From assembly GCF_014164775.1 (NCBI RefSeq), contig NZ_JACJGB010000003.1:248001-312000 (forward strand): a stretch of DNA of 64,000 nt, written 5' to 3'. Position 1 is the stretch's first letter; every line of letters begins with the position of its first letter. The translations under genes and the position numbers were made by a program. Positions 19,065 to 27,856 of the stretch are shown piece after piece. The stretch comes from Tessaracoccus sp. MC1679. Lineage in GTDB: Bacteria; Actinomycetota; Actinomycetes; Propionibacteriales; Propionibacteriaceae. The notes beneath the pieces are model-generated. The model was not told where the DNA came from. It ran no database searches and saw only the letters and a list, made by a program, of their open reading frames with translations.

Positions 19065-19369
19065 GGCCGTACCTGCCGCTCCTGGAGGGTGAGTGCGTGC
19101 TCGACGTCGCCGTGCTCGTCCCCCTCGATCCGGACCGGCCAGTCGGCGACGAACGTCCGGACGTAGCGAAGCCCCGCCTTCTCCGTCACACGCCTCGACA
19201 CAAGGAATGCGGGTGGAGAATCGTCCTCGATTCCGGTCCGGGAGGTGGCAATGTCGCCCGTGATGAACCGCAACACCGCCGGGTCCCCGTCCAAGGCAGC
19301 GCGGGCCTCCGCATCATCGGGTGTGAAGCGGCGCAGGACCAGTCGTCGGGTCTCCAGGAATAGGGTCAT
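19061..19369 (-). pseudogene. GNAT acetyltransferase with an internal in-frame deletion
   Basis: 102 residues, against about 180 for the family. The N-terminal part (FLETRRLVLRRFTPDDAEA ... DPAVLRFITG) and C-terminal part (EKAGLRYVRTF ... WPVRI.GDEHGDVE) match GNAT N-acetyltransferases, but the central strand-helix with the acetyl-CoA pyrophosphate loop is missing between about residues 56 and 60. It cannot bind acetyl-CoA in the normal way. The promoter (TAGCAT, 19375-19380) and start remain and are likely used to express trmL. Confidence 0.75.
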
Positions 19370-19374
19370 GGAGG

Positions 19375-19380
19375 ATGCTA
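19375..19380 (-). promoter_or_regulatory. Candidate leaderless -10 box (TAGCAT)
   Basis: Minus-strand TAGCAT ending five bases before the ATG of the deleted acetyltransferase; probably also drives trmL. Confidence 0.45.
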
Positions 19381-19727
19381 ACCCACCCCGGGCAGCCGGC
19401 TCAGAGCGACTCGAGGGGAGCGACGGGCATCAAGGCGCGAGCGATCCCTGGATTCCACGCGCGACAACAGCCGCGTCCCGACCGACCCCCATGAGGAGCT
19501 GCGACGAGCGGGTCCGCATGAACGGCGAGCCGACGAACGACAACGGGGGAGTCGTCGCCCGGCTCTCGGCGGCCGCCGATAGGGCAGCGGTCCCGCCGAA
19601 AGTAGGTAGACACGCGCTGAGGAGCACGCGGAGTCGTGTCGCGTGTTAGGTTCCGGGCACGGGCAGTGACGGGCTGACAAGGATGTGGGCCGGTATGCAG
19701 CCTTACCCCGACGCGAAAGGTCACCCG
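19381..19727. other. Intergenic region before the glucanase gene
   Basis: No convincing gene. It holds a 7-base inverted repeat ACACGCG (19610-19616) / CGCGTGT (19640-19646) directly before a TAGGTT box (19647-19652), a possible operator and -10 element for the glucanase. Confidence 0.4.
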
Positions 19728-21305
19728 ATGCCTCGACGGTCCGCAACACTCGCACCGCTCGCCCTCATCATGAGTATCGCCCTTGTTGCCGCCAGCCTCG
19801 GCTTCGTGGCGTTCACCCCGTCGGCGGTCGCCTCGCCCACCTGGCAGGTTACATTCCGGGATGACTTCAGCGGTAGTGGCCTCCCGAATCCCACCGATTG
19901 GCAGCTGACCCTGGGCACGTCCTACCCGGGTGGACCGGAGAACTTCGGCACCGGTGAGATCCAGACGATGACCGACCATCCCAGCAACGTCGACGTGCGC
20001 AACGGCAACCTGTACATCACGCCGCAGCGCGACACGGCCGGTGCCTGGACTTCGGCGAGGGTCGAATCAGTGCGCGCGAACTTCAAACCGCCCACCAACG
20101 GTGTGATGCACGTGGAGAGTCGTCTGCAGATGCCGAACGTCACGGGGCTGGAAGCCAGGGGCTACTGGCCGGCGTTCTGGATGCTCGGCGCACCGTACCG
20201 TGCCGACAGATGGTCATGGCCGAGCATCGGCGAGGTCGACATCATGGAGAACGTGCAGGGCCTGAACTGGACCTACAACGTGCTGCACTGCGGGGAATGG
20301 GGCAAGGCCCCCTGCAACGAGCCCGAGGGCATCAACAACGGCGATGCGTTCAACAACGGGGCTCCATGCCTGGTCACCACGTGCCAGGCGGGCTTCCACA
20401 CCTACGGGTTCGAATGGGACACCTCCGGCGCGGTGGACCAGCTGCGTTGGTACCTCGACGGTGAGCAAACCTTCTCGGTGACTGAGACCGACGTCACTCC
20501 GACGATCTGGACTGAGATCTCCCAGCATGCCGGGTACTTCATCATTCTGAATGTCGCGATGGGTGGGGCATTCCCCAACAAGCTGAACCCCGGCGAAGCC
20601 GGCCCACTGGCGACCACCAAACCAGGCGTTCCGATGGTGGTGGACTACGTCGAGGTCAAGTACGCCAGTGGCGAGAGCGAGCCGAGCGCCACTCCCAGCG
20701 CTCAGCCCACCATCACGCCCCCGCCGCCCAGCGCCACGCCGTCCGTCACGAGCTCGCCGACGCCGTCCTCCAGCACCCCGTCGAGCAGCGGCCCGTCCAA
20801 CCTGCGGGTCATGGGCACGACGGGCAGCAGCATCACTCTGGGGTGGGACGGCCCCGCGGTCAGCTACGACATCCTGCGTTCGGGCGAACGAATTGCCAGC
20901 GTCACGGGGCGCACGTTCACCGACATCGGACTGCTGCCCAACACCCCCTACCTGTACTCGGTGCGTGCAGGCGGCGTCACCACTCCTGTTCTCACCGCGA
21001 CCCTGGCCTCGTTGCCTGGGACGACTCCCACCCCCACGGCCACGAACACTGCCCCGGCGACACCCCCTCCGACGGGGAGCGCGCCCGGTAATCTTCGACT
21101 GGTCGGCACAACACCGAACACGGTGACAATCGCATGGGACGGAAGCACTGGAGTCGAGTACCAGATCCTGCGGTCGGGGATTCAGATCGCGACGTCGACC
21201 AACCCGACATTCACCGACGCCGGCCTCATGCGCGCCACTCCCTATCTGTACTCGGTTCGGGCGGGCGGTGTGACGACGCCCGTGCTGACCGCGGTCATAC
21301 CCTGA
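19728..21305 (+). CDS. Secreted GH16 glycoside hydrolase (endo-beta-glucanase type) with two FN3-like repeats
   Basis: 525 residues: signal peptide (about 1-36, ending near SAVAS), GH16 catalytic domain (about 40-330) with the signature EVDIMEN carrying nucleophile and acid/base glutamates, a Pro/Ser/Thr linker, an FN3-like repeat (about 355-425), a second linker and a second, closely similar repeat to the C-terminus. GH16 enzymes of this kind hydrolyse beta-1,3 or mixed-linked glucans such as laminarin; the exact substrate is not shown. The ATG at 19728 begins the signal peptide MPRRSATLAPL; an upstream frame from 19683 is less likely. Convergent with the MFS gene, 8 bases apart. Confidence 0.9.
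   Translation: MPRRSATLAPLALIMSIALVAASLGFVAFTPSAVASPTWQVTFRDDFSGSGLPNPTDWQLTLGTSYPGGPENFGTGEIQTMTDHPSNVDVRNGNLYITPQRDTAGAWTSARVESVRANFKPPTNGVMHVESRLQMPNVTGLEARGYWPAFWMLGAPYRADRWSWPSIGEVDIMENVQGLNWTYNVLHCGEWGKAPCNEPEGINNGDAFNNGAPCLVTTCQAGFHTYGFEWDTSGAVDQLRWYLDGEQTFSVTETDVTPTIWTEISQHAGYFIILNVAMGGAFPNKLNPGEAGPLATTKPGVPMVVDYVEVKYASGESEPSATPSAQPTITPPPPSATPSVTSSPTPSSSTPSSSGPSNLRVMGTTGSSITLGWDGPAVSYDILRSGERIASVTGRTFTDIGLLPNTPYLYSVRAGGVTTPVLTATLASLPGTTPTPTATNTAPATPPPTGSAPGNLRLVGTTPNTVTIAWDGSTGVEYQILRSGIQIATSTNPTFTDAGLMRATPYLYSVRAGGVTTPVLTAVIP
20788..21305 (+). repeat. Tandem FN3-like repeat within the glucanase
   Basis: Two copies of about 72 residues (from about 20788 and about 21079) share NLR..GTT, W.GP/S, ILRSG..IA, TFTD.GL, and a fully identical stretch TPYLYSVRAGGVTTPVLTA. 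They are separated by a Thr/Pro linker. The identity indicates a recent duplication or continued gene conversion. Confidence 0.8.
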
Positions 21306-21313
21306 GACGCGCT

Positions 21314-22495
21314 TCAGGCGTCCTTGCGCTCGAACCAGAGCCAGGCCGTCGTCAGGACCGCGATGCCGACGCCCGCGGCCAGGAACGTCCATGCGGGGAT
21401 GAACAGCGACGCGGTGCTGACCGCGTAGGGCGCGAGGAAGCCGATATAGGTGAGGCTGTAAACGACGGCCGTCGTGGGGGCCATCAGGGGCGGCGGTGTG
21501 TGGTGCTCGACGATCGTGATGCTGCCGACCATCAGGAGACCGTGCGCGGCCCCGAGGACGACCGCGGCGGGCGCCAGCCAGAGCGGGTGGGGGAACACCG
21601 CGGCTGCTGTCGCGATCATCATGCCGAGGGTCAGCACGGCCATGCCCAGCGGTGGCGTCCGGCCCGGGTCGTGCTGGGCGTAGCGTCGGACCGACGGCTG
21701 CACCAGCACGCTCGTGCCGAGGGTGAGTCCTGCGGTCAGGCCCGCGGCGGCGACCCGCGGGAGGCCGGGGACAGGGCCGACGAGAGCCGGCGTGACGGCG
21801 AACGCGACAGTCGCGGCCCCGAACACCCACGGCGCCGTCGGCACGATCAGCTTCCAGAACCAGCCGTGCATCAAGTGCCGCGCTGCGGTTGCGATCGTCG
21901 GCGTGGGCTGGTCGGAGGTGTCGAGCTCGGGCGCGTTCCAGACGATGGCCGCGGCGATGGCCTGGACGATCAGGTGCACCGCGTAGGTGGCCTGCAGCGG
22001 GGCCGGGAACCACTGCGCGAGCACGCCCGCCGCCATGGGTCCGATCGCGAACCCGGCCGTCAAGGCCACCGTGGAGCGGCGGGCGCCGGTGCCCAGCGGC
22101 AGGCCCGCGGACAACTCTTTCACCCATGCCGTGCCGGGCGCCATGACGAAGCCGACCCCGATCCCGGACGCGATGCGCCCGGCGAACAGCAGCCCGGGGG
22201 AGTCGGCGCCGAGCAGCAACAGGGCGCTGCCCAGCAGCATCAGCACCGAGGAGATCCGCACCATCAGGCGCTTGCCCTGGTGCTGCGACATCCACGCAGC
22301 GGCGAGCAGGGCGGGCACGAGGCCCCCGACGTACGCGGCGAACATGCCCGTCACCAGTTGCTCGGACAGCCCTCGCTCGTCGCGGTAGACCAGCAGCATC
22401 GGCGCGAACTGGTTGGCGCCCCAACCCGCGGCCAGCATCGCCAGCGCCACCCGCCGCCAGGTGCGGGGGGTGGCGGTGGTGTGCAGGGCGTCCAT
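21314..22495 (-). CDS. MFS transporter
   Basis: 393 residues with about twelve hydrophobic segments. The cytoplasmic loop after helix 2 has QHQGKRLMVR and helix 4-5 has GRIASGIGVGFVMAPGTAWV, as in drug:H+ antiporter-type MFS proteins. The substrate is unknown. The GGGAAG upstream of the ATG is a reasonable ribosome binding site. No regulator adjoins it. Confidence 0.85.
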   Translation of the reverse strand: MDALHTTATPRTWRRVALAMLAAGWGANQFAPMLLVYRDERGLSEQLVTGMFAAYVGGLVPALLAAAWMSQHQGKRLMVRISSVLMLLGSALLLLGADSPGLLFAGRIASGIGVGFVMAPGTAWVKELSAGLPLGTGARRSTVALTAGFAIGPMAAGVLAQWFPAPLQATYAVHLIVQAIAAAIVWNAPELDTSDQPTPTIATAARHLMHGWFWKLIVPTAPWVFGAATVAFAVTPALVGPVPGLPRVAAAGLTAGLTLGTSVLVQPSVRRYAQHDPGRTPPLGMAVLTLGMMIATAAAVFPHPLWLAPAAVVLGAAHGLLMVGSITIVEHHTPPPLMAPTTAVVYSLTYIGFLAPYAVSTASLFIPAWTFLAAGVGIAVLTTAWLWFERKDA

Positions 22496-22549
22496 GCGTC
22501 CATCTTCCCGCGTCGGAACGCAAGGGATCAGCTGTTGGTCGGTGGGGGC

Positions 22550-23110
22550 TCACAGGAGCGGGAGTCTTGACAGACTCGCACGCACGGCGTTGTCGACCGC
22601 GGACGGGGTGTGGCTGAGCCAGTCGACGGGCACCTCTCGCCAGGCGCCGTTGGTCGCGACCACGACGAGGCGCCCCGACCCGCGCGACCCGCCTGGGGAC
22701 GGCGACGAGGTGGTCGACGTCCTCCCAGGCCAGGTAGTCGTCGAGGTAGAGCCCGCCCCGGCCGATGCCGAGGGCCAGTCCCTCGTGCAAGCGGCCGATC
22801 GCACGCTTCGCGAGCACCGACTGCACGATGGTGCGCACCAGCAGCGCGCTGGAGATGGCAAGGCTGATGCAAAAGATCGTCCAGAACAGGGTGTCGAGGT
22901 TGTCGCGGTTGAACCAACCGATGACGGCCCAGATGACCAGCGACAACACGATCCCGAAGATGCGGCCCTTGATGGCGCTGCGGAACTGCTGGTACCGGGC
23001 CACCGCCGGCTCGGGATTGAAGAAGACCGGGTAGTCGAGCGCCTCGCGGGGCGGGGGCGACCACCCGCGGGACGCCTCGGGCGCGAGCGCGTGGGCGGGC
23101 GCTGGGTCAT
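22550..23110 (-). pseudogene. Frameshifted two-helix membrane protein (PH/YcxB-like)
   Basis: Protein-like sequence is split over two frames. The middle (about 23070-22700) reads LDYPVFFNPEPAVARYQQF, two hydrophobic helices (IVLSLVIWAVIGWF; LFWTIFCISLAISSALLV) and GLYLDDYLAWEDVDHLVAVP. The end (22700-22550) continues in the +1 frame as GRLVVVATNGAWREVPVDWL to the stop. The switch falls in the GC-rich run 22670-22700. The likely ATG (23110), behind a TAGGAT box at 23117-23122, is in the frame of the C-terminal part, so a second, compensating shift may lie near 23070. Disrupted gene or sequencing error. Confidence 0.55.
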
Positions 23111-23116
23111 GGCGCG

Positions 23117-23122
23117 ATCCTA
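23117..23122 (-). promoter_or_regulatory. Candidate leaderless -10 box (TAGGAT)
   Basis: Minus-strand TAGGAT ending six bases before ATG 23110 of the frameshifted membrane protein. Confidence 0.4.
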
Positions 23123-23214
23123 CCCGCGGCACCACGGGTCACCATGTCCAGCCCGACGTGCCAGGCGCGCCGGTCGAGGATGGGCGCGGCCTGCGTGATA
23201 CCCCACCTCCAAGG

Positions 23215-23970
23215 TCAGCGCTTGACAGGCGGCAGGTCCCATTCGTCGTCGCTCGTGCGCAGCACGGCCCAGGCGACGAGCGCGTACCCGAGCGTGGTCG
23301 CTCCCCAGCCGAAGGCGACGTCGAGCATCCGGTTGGGCACGATGACGGCCGAGACCACGTGGATCGGCTGCGCCACGGCGATGAGGGCACCCACCCACCA
23401 GGCGACGACGCGGGCTCGGACCACCGCGATGGCGACGAGCACCATGCCGATGAGGTGGCCCACGACGAAGGTGAGGGCGCCGGTCAGCATGGCGGGGGCG
23501 TCCATCATCAGCGCGGCGTCCGCCGCTATGGATGCCGGGTCGTCGCCCCTCGCCACGAACGCCTCGACGAGGATGTCGGGCGCACTGACGGCGCTGCCGA
23601 GGGCGTAGGCGCCGAAGAGCACGACCGCTCCCCACGTCGCGATGACCGGGGCCCGGCGCCGGGCGGCGAATCCCATCGCCAGGGCGCTCAGCAGGAGGAA
23701 CGGGGTGGTGGCGAGACCGAGCCAGGTCATGGCGGCTGCGCGGCCCGGTGCCGCCGCCATCCCGGCGACCATCTCGGCCGTCGAATCGTTCGTCCAGTAC
23801 GGCATGACGGCCCGGATCAGGGTCACGCCGAGGGGGCCAAGGATCAGGGATGCCGCGGCGAGGCGTCGCCAGGTCCGGCGCAGGTCGCGGGGTGCGGCAT
23901 CCGAGGTGGTCGGCACGGCTGTCGACGTCGCGTCGTCGATGGGTTGGGTGGGGTGCTCGATGGCGCTCAT
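23215..23970 (-). CDS. Hypothetical multi-pass membrane protein
   Basis: 251 residues with about six to seven hydrophobic segments (for example ASLILGPLGVTLIRAVM, WLGLATTPFLLLSALAM, ALTFVVGHLIGMVLVAIAVV) after a polar N-terminus of about 30 residues. No family recognised with confidence. The ATG at 23970 follows AGGAGGAC. It is divergent from the two-component genes at 24126 with a 155-base gap, so it may be their target (inference). Confidence 0.78.
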   Translation of the reverse strand: MSAIEHPTQPIDDATSTAVPTTSDAAPRDLRRTWRRLAAASLILGPLGVTLIRAVMPYWTNDSTAEMVAGMAAAPGRAAAMTWLGLATTPFLLLSALAMGFAARRRAPVIATWGAVVLFGAYALGSAVSAPDILVEAFVARGDDPASIAADAALMMDAPAMLTGALTFVVGHLIGMVLVAIAVVRARVVAWWVGALIAVAQPIHVVSAVIVPNRMLDVAFGWGATTLGYALVAWAVLRTSDDEWDLPPVKR

Positions 23971-24114
23971 GGCCGCTGTCCTCCTGAGGTGGGGTGTGAT
24001 GTCGTCCCACTGTCGCGCCGAGAGCAACCCCGCGTCGTCCGAGGAGCCACTGCACCTCACCTGTGTGGTGGTGGGTGCGTGGTGGCACGGATGGCGTGGC
24101 ACTCCTCGGCGGTA

Positions 24115-24120
24115 TAGCCT
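24115..24120 (+). promoter_or_regulatory. Candidate leaderless -10 box (TAGCCT)
   Basis: TAGCCT ends five bases before the ATG of the sensor kinase gene; no ribosome binding site is visible. Confidence 0.4.
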
Positions 24121-24125
24121 GAGTC

Positions 24126-26090
24126 ATGACCTGGCCGCGGCGCGTGACGTACGGGCTCTGGGCCGTCTCCGCGGCGCTGCTCGTGCTGGCGTTCCTCGCC
24201 GTTCGTGACAAGGGCTACCCGGCCGACGCGTGGGTCGTCGGCGGGTCGATCCTCTGCTCGGCCATTCCGTTCACCGCCGGTCACCTCGTGACACGTCACG
24301 ATCCGTCGAACTGGGTGGGGCCCTGGTTGACCGCAGCAGGGGCCAACATCATCCTGCAGATGGCCCACGGCACCTGGGCCGAGGCGCTGGCCGACGCGCC
24401 GAGCGGCCTCGCAGCCAGCGCGGAGCTCCTGAACCTCACCCAGGGCATCTGGATGGGGTGGTTCCTCCCCTTCGCGATGGTGCTGCTCCTGTTCCCCGAC
24501 GGCCGTCCGGCCGACACCTGGGGGCGGCGCACCGCCATCGCTCTGCCCACCCTCGTCGTCGCGTTCAACCTTCTGCTCGCGATCGCCCCCGGGCCCCTGA
24601 CACCTCCCCTGCCCGACTGGCCCCGACCGTTCGGCACCCACTGGATCGGCTACGCCAGCATTCCGGTGCTCATCGCGTTCTACGCCGCTCTGGTCGCCGC
24701 GGCCCTGTCGACCCGGCGGCGGTACCGGGCGGCGGGCACCGACCTCCAGCGATCGCAACTGCGCTGGATGTTCCTCTCCTGCCTGAGCGTCCCGGCCACG
24801 ATCCTGCTCTGTTGGGCCGGCTACCTGCTCACCGGCACCCCGATCTTCGCCCTCGGTGGCCTCGTCGCGATGAACGTCGCCATCCCGACGGCCACGCTCA
24901 TCGCCATGCTGCGCCACGACCTCTACGACGTCGACAGGGCGCTCGTGGCCACGGCAGCGTACTCGACCCTCGCCTTCGGGGTGGTGGCGTCGTATGGCGT
25001 GCTGTCGGCGGTGATCGGGCGCGCGCTGGGCGGCGACTCGGCAACCCCAGCAGTGATCTCGACGGTCATCGTCATGATTGCGCTGCTTCCGGCCCGGTCC
25101 ATCCTGTTGCGGGTGCTCGGCCGCCGCCTGCACCCGCGGCGCGAGCGCGGGGTCGCGGCGGTCCGGTCGCTCGTGGCGGGCGTTCACGCGGGCGCGGACC
25201 AACCCGAGCGGCTCGAGGAGGTGCTGCGCCAGGGGCTGCGCGATCCCGGCCTGCGGGTCGGTTACCAGCGCCCTGGCAGCACGGATTTCGTCGACGTCGA
25301 CCAACGGCCCGTGCCCGCCGAGGGCAGCATTCTGATCACGCTGGCCCGCAACGTCGTCGGGGTGATCCGACCCGGGGACGGGGCCGCCGGCATCCCGGAA
25401 GAGGTCGCCCGTGAGGCCGGCCTCCTCGCCGAGTCGGTGCGCCTTCGTGGCGAGCTGTCCGAGGCGCTGTCGGCGGTCGAGGCCAGTCGTCGGCGCCTGC
25501 TCAGCGCCGGGTACGAGGAGCGGCGCCGTCTCGAGATGGACTTGCACGACGGCGCCCAGCAGAGGCTCATCTCCCTCGGCATGCGTCTGCGGGTGGCCCA
25601 GCACCGGGCAGACGGTGGTGACGCCCCGGACCTCGACGCCTTGGTCGACGGGGCGGTGGGCGAGCTGGCACTGGCCGTGGCCGAACTGCGCCAGATCGCC
25701 CACGGGTTGCGTCCGAGCTGTCTGGACGACGGGCTGGCTCCGGCCCTGGAGAGCTTGACCCGTTCCTGCGCCCTGCCCCTCGACATCACGTGCTCGGCCG
25801 ACGAACTGCCCGACCACGTCAGCCTCACCGCCTACTACGTCGCGAGCGAAGGCGTCGCCAACGCCGTCAAGCACGCCACCGCGTCTCGCGTAGCCGTCCA
25901 CGTGCGGCACGAGGAATCTATCGTCCACGTCGCCGTGCGCGACGACGGGCTCGGTGGGGCACGCCTCACACCCGGCTCAGGGCTGGCGATGCTCAGCGAT
26001 CGGGTCAACGCCCTGGGCGGCCGGCTGACCGTGTCCTCCGAGCCGCGTGGCGGCACCTCGCTCGAGGCGGTCATCCCGTGCGCATCGTGA
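24126..26090 (+). CDS. Sensor histidine kinase, NarL/HisKA_3 type
   Basis: 654 residues. The N-terminal half holds about eight to ten membrane helices (residues 8-330), without a large extracellular domain, so it probably senses a membrane or intramembrane signal. A GAF-like or linker region (345-440) follows. The HisKA_3 dimerisation box ERRRLEMDLHDGAQQRL carries the phospho-accepting His, and the C-terminal HATPase shows DDGLGG and GSGLAMLSDRVNALGG. It overlaps the response regulator gene by 13 bases. Confidence 0.93.
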   Translation: MTWPRRVTYGLWAVSAALLVLAFLAVRDKGYPADAWVVGGSILCSAIPFTAGHLVTRHDPSNWVGPWLTAAGANIILQMAHGTWAEALADAPSGLAASAELLNLTQGIWMGWFLPFAMVLLLFPDGRPADTWGRRTAIALPTLVVAFNLLLAIAPGPLTPPLPDWPRPFGTHWIGYASIPVLIAFYAALVAAALSTRRRYRAAGTDLQRSQLRWMFLSCLSVPATILLCWAGYLLTGTPIFALGGLVAMNVAIPTATLIAMLRHDLYDVDRALVATAAYSTLAFGVVASYGVLSAVIGRALGGDSATPAVISTVIVMIALLPARSILLRVLGRRLHPRRERGVAAVRSLVAGVHAGADQPERLEEVLRQGLRDPGLRVGYQRPGSTDFVDVDQRPVPAEGSILITLARNVVGVIRPGDGAAGIPEEVAREAGLLAESVRLRGELSEALSAVEASRRRLLSAGYEERRRLEMDLHDGAQQRLISLGMRLRVAQHRADGGDAPDLDALVDGAVGELALAVAELRQIAHGLRPSCLDDGLAPALESLTRSCALPLDITCSADELPDHVSLTAYYVASEGVANAVKHATASRVAVHVRHEESIVHVAVRDDGLGGARLTPGSGLAMLSDRVNALGGRLTVSSEPRGGTSLEAVIPCAS

Positions 26091-26725
26091 TCGGCGAGGA
26101 CTCGGCGCTGTTTCGTGCCGGGCTGAGGTCGCTGCTCACCGAGGTGGGCCACGACGTCGTCGCGGAAGCCTCCGACGCCCCGAGTGCGTTGGCCGCGGTG
26201 CTCGAGCACGGCCCCGATGTCGCGATCCTCGACGTCCGGATGCCGCCCGACCACGCCGACGACGGCGCCCGGGTCGCGGCGCGGGTTCGGTTGGAGCGAC
26301 CGGAGACCGGGGTGCTGCTGCTGTCGCAACACGTGGAGTCTCGGCTGTCGGTCGTCCTGGTGGCCGGCGGCCACTTCGGGTACATGCTCAAGGACCGGGT
26401 CCTCGACGTCACCCAGTTCCTCGACGCCCTCGAACGGGTCGCCCACGGTGGGTCGGCGCTCGACCCTGAGGTGGTGGCTCGGCTCATGGTCGGCGGCAGC
26501 CCGGGTCTGGCCTCGCTCACCCCGCGCGAACACGAGGTGCTGGCCCTGATGGCCGAGGGGTTGACGAACACGGGGATCGCCGCCCGCATGGTCATTGCCG
26601 AGCGCACGGTCGAGACCCATATCGCTCGAATCCTCGGCAAGCTGGGCCTGACCACGGCGACGACGCAGGACCATCGTCGGGTGCTCGCGGTGCTGCGCTA
26701 CCTCGAGGGGCACCGCACTGGATGA
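26078..26725 (+). CDS. LuxR/NarL-family response regulator
   Basis: 215 residues starting with GTG inside the kinase gene. The receiver domain has the acidic pocket IGEDS, phospho-acceptor Asp in VAILDVRMP and the lysine in MLKDRV. The C-terminal HTH_LuxR domain reads SLTPREHEVLALMAEG and RTVETHIARILGKLGL. It pairs with the upstream kinase; likely targets include the divergent membrane protein gene (inference). Confidence 0.93.
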   Translation: MRIVIGEDSALFRAGLRSLLTEVGHDVVAEASDAPSALAAVLEHGPDVAILDVRMPPDHADDGARVAARVRLERPETGVLLLSQHVESRLSVVLVAGGHFGYMLKDRVLDVTQFLDALERVAHGGSALDPEVVARLMVGGSPGLASLTPREHEVLALMAEGLTNTGIAARMVIAERTVETHIARILGKLGLTTATTQDHRRVLAVLRYLEGHRTG

Positions 26726-26866
26726 GTGATGAACCACGTTCTGTAGCAAAAAGGCAGCGGACTGTTCCCAGGACGGCTCCTGTGTCCAGCGCGTCCCCAG
26801 CTGCACTTCGGGCGGCGGGTCCGTTCGCCCCTCGTACCTTGGTCGCACCCCCCCGAGGGCTTGGGT

Positions 26867-27340
26867 TCAGCCCGTCGCGACGAAGGAGGAGGCAGGACTA
26901 GGGCTTACCCCCGGCGTGCTGCAGCGCCAGTGGTACATCGCGATCGCAGCAGCGGCGCCGGCGTTCATCGAGCGGGTCGAGCCGTACTGGGTGATGGCGA
27001 CCACGCTCTCGCAGGCGGCGACGACCTCGTCAGTGAGGCCCGGTCGGTCGGCCACTACCAGACCGTCGTGGAGCACAAGCAGCGTCAGGGCTCTCGGAAG
27101 AATGTCGTGACGCTGGCTCCCGAACAGTGCCCGGTCCCCGTAGGTGTGGTGACTCACGAGCGGCCAGATCTGTTGCGCGAGATCGGGTCGACTGTGCTGC
27201 GTCTCCTGCGTGGTCGTCCGGGCTGCCATCACAGCGGCCAGATCGGCAGCATCGAGCTTCCGTCCTCGTGCTGCGATCCTGCTGGGAGTCTTATCGAGTG
27301 CGCCCTCGAAGATATCGAGAACGGTGCCGGGAGAAGCCAT
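26867..27340 (-). pseudogene. TrmH/SpoU-like RNA methyltransferase remnant or divergent short form
   Basis: 157 residues. The last third matches the third knot motif of SpoU methyltransferases (VVAITQYGSTRSMNAGAAAAIAMYHW), preceded by PGLTDEVVAAC. The second motif (normally G-x-E-G-x-G-L) is blurred, and the N-terminal motif with the conserved N-x-G-x-x-x-R is absent. Most family members exceed 190 residues. A TACGCT box six bases before the ATG suggests expression. It may be a divergent, internally shortened gene; tRNA or rRNA methylation cannot be claimed. Confidence 0.5.
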
Positions 27341-27346
27341 GAGCTA

Positions 27347-27352
27347 AGCGTA
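27347..27352 (-). promoter_or_regulatory. Candidate leaderless -10 box (TACGCT)
   Basis: Minus-strand TACGCT ending six bases before ATG 27340. Confidence 0.4.
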
Positions 27353-27637
27353 GGAGTCGCTGCAGTCGCAGCTCAGTTCAACACGTTCTAGCGTGTGGGA
27401 CCGCCAGCGTTTCGTGGCGTCAGAGCGTCGACCTGGATCTCTCGGGTCGGTTTCCGTAGGAGCCCGGACTGATCAGCTGTTCACTGGCGGTCTTGATCAG
27501 TTGGGTGACGGCGCGCATCAGCGACGGAAGCGGCCGCTTGCAGCGATTTCCCCTAATCGGAGCGCTACCTGCCCACGGGGACGAGTGGGCATCCGTTATG
27601 GCGCATGACGGGTTCTCCCGCCCGACAGGAGGCCATC
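27353..27637. other. Gap at the left side of the putative integrated element
   Basis: No gene recognised. I found no second copy of the tRNA-Leu 3' end here, so the left junction of the element is not defined. GACAGGAGG near 27618 is the ribosome binding site of the next gene. Confidence 0.35.
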
Positions 27638-27856
27638 ATGAACCCTGATCCAAAAGGGCCAGCAGCCTTACAGCTCCCCGGCCAGGACCACGTAGTTCCG
27701 CCCGTGAGCGAACCAAGACTCCCCCTTCCCGACGTGCCGCTCATCGTCGAGGACCTCCTCATCAAGGCCAAGGAGCTTGCCGACTCCGGCGCCCCGACGG
27801 AGGCGATCGAGGAGATCCTCGACCGCGTCGCCGCCCTCCGAGAAGGCCGCGACTGA
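27638..27856 (+). CDS. Small hypothetical protein upstream of ardC-like gene
   Basis: 72 residues: a Pro/Val-rich N-terminus followed by a predicted helix (DLLIKAKELADSG, AIEEILDRVAALREG). ATG at 27638 behind ACAGGAGG. The stop overlaps the next start by one base (TGATG), indicating translational coupling with the ArdC-like gene. No family recognised. Confidence 0.65.
   Translation: MNPDPKGPAALQLPGQDHVVPPVSEPRLPLPDVPLIVEDLLIKAKELADSGAPTEAIEEILDRVAALREGRD

Noticed and set aside
20214-23135. A 973-residue open frame on the minus strand
   Set aside because: Most of it runs antisense through the glucanase and MFS genes in a shifted frame and has Arg/Ala/Gly-rich shadow composition. Only the stretch near 23070-22700 is protein-like and is described as the frameshifted membrane gene.
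24057-25928. A 623-residue minus-strand open frame
   Set aside because: Mirror of the sensor kinase gene; no recognisable domain and no start signals.
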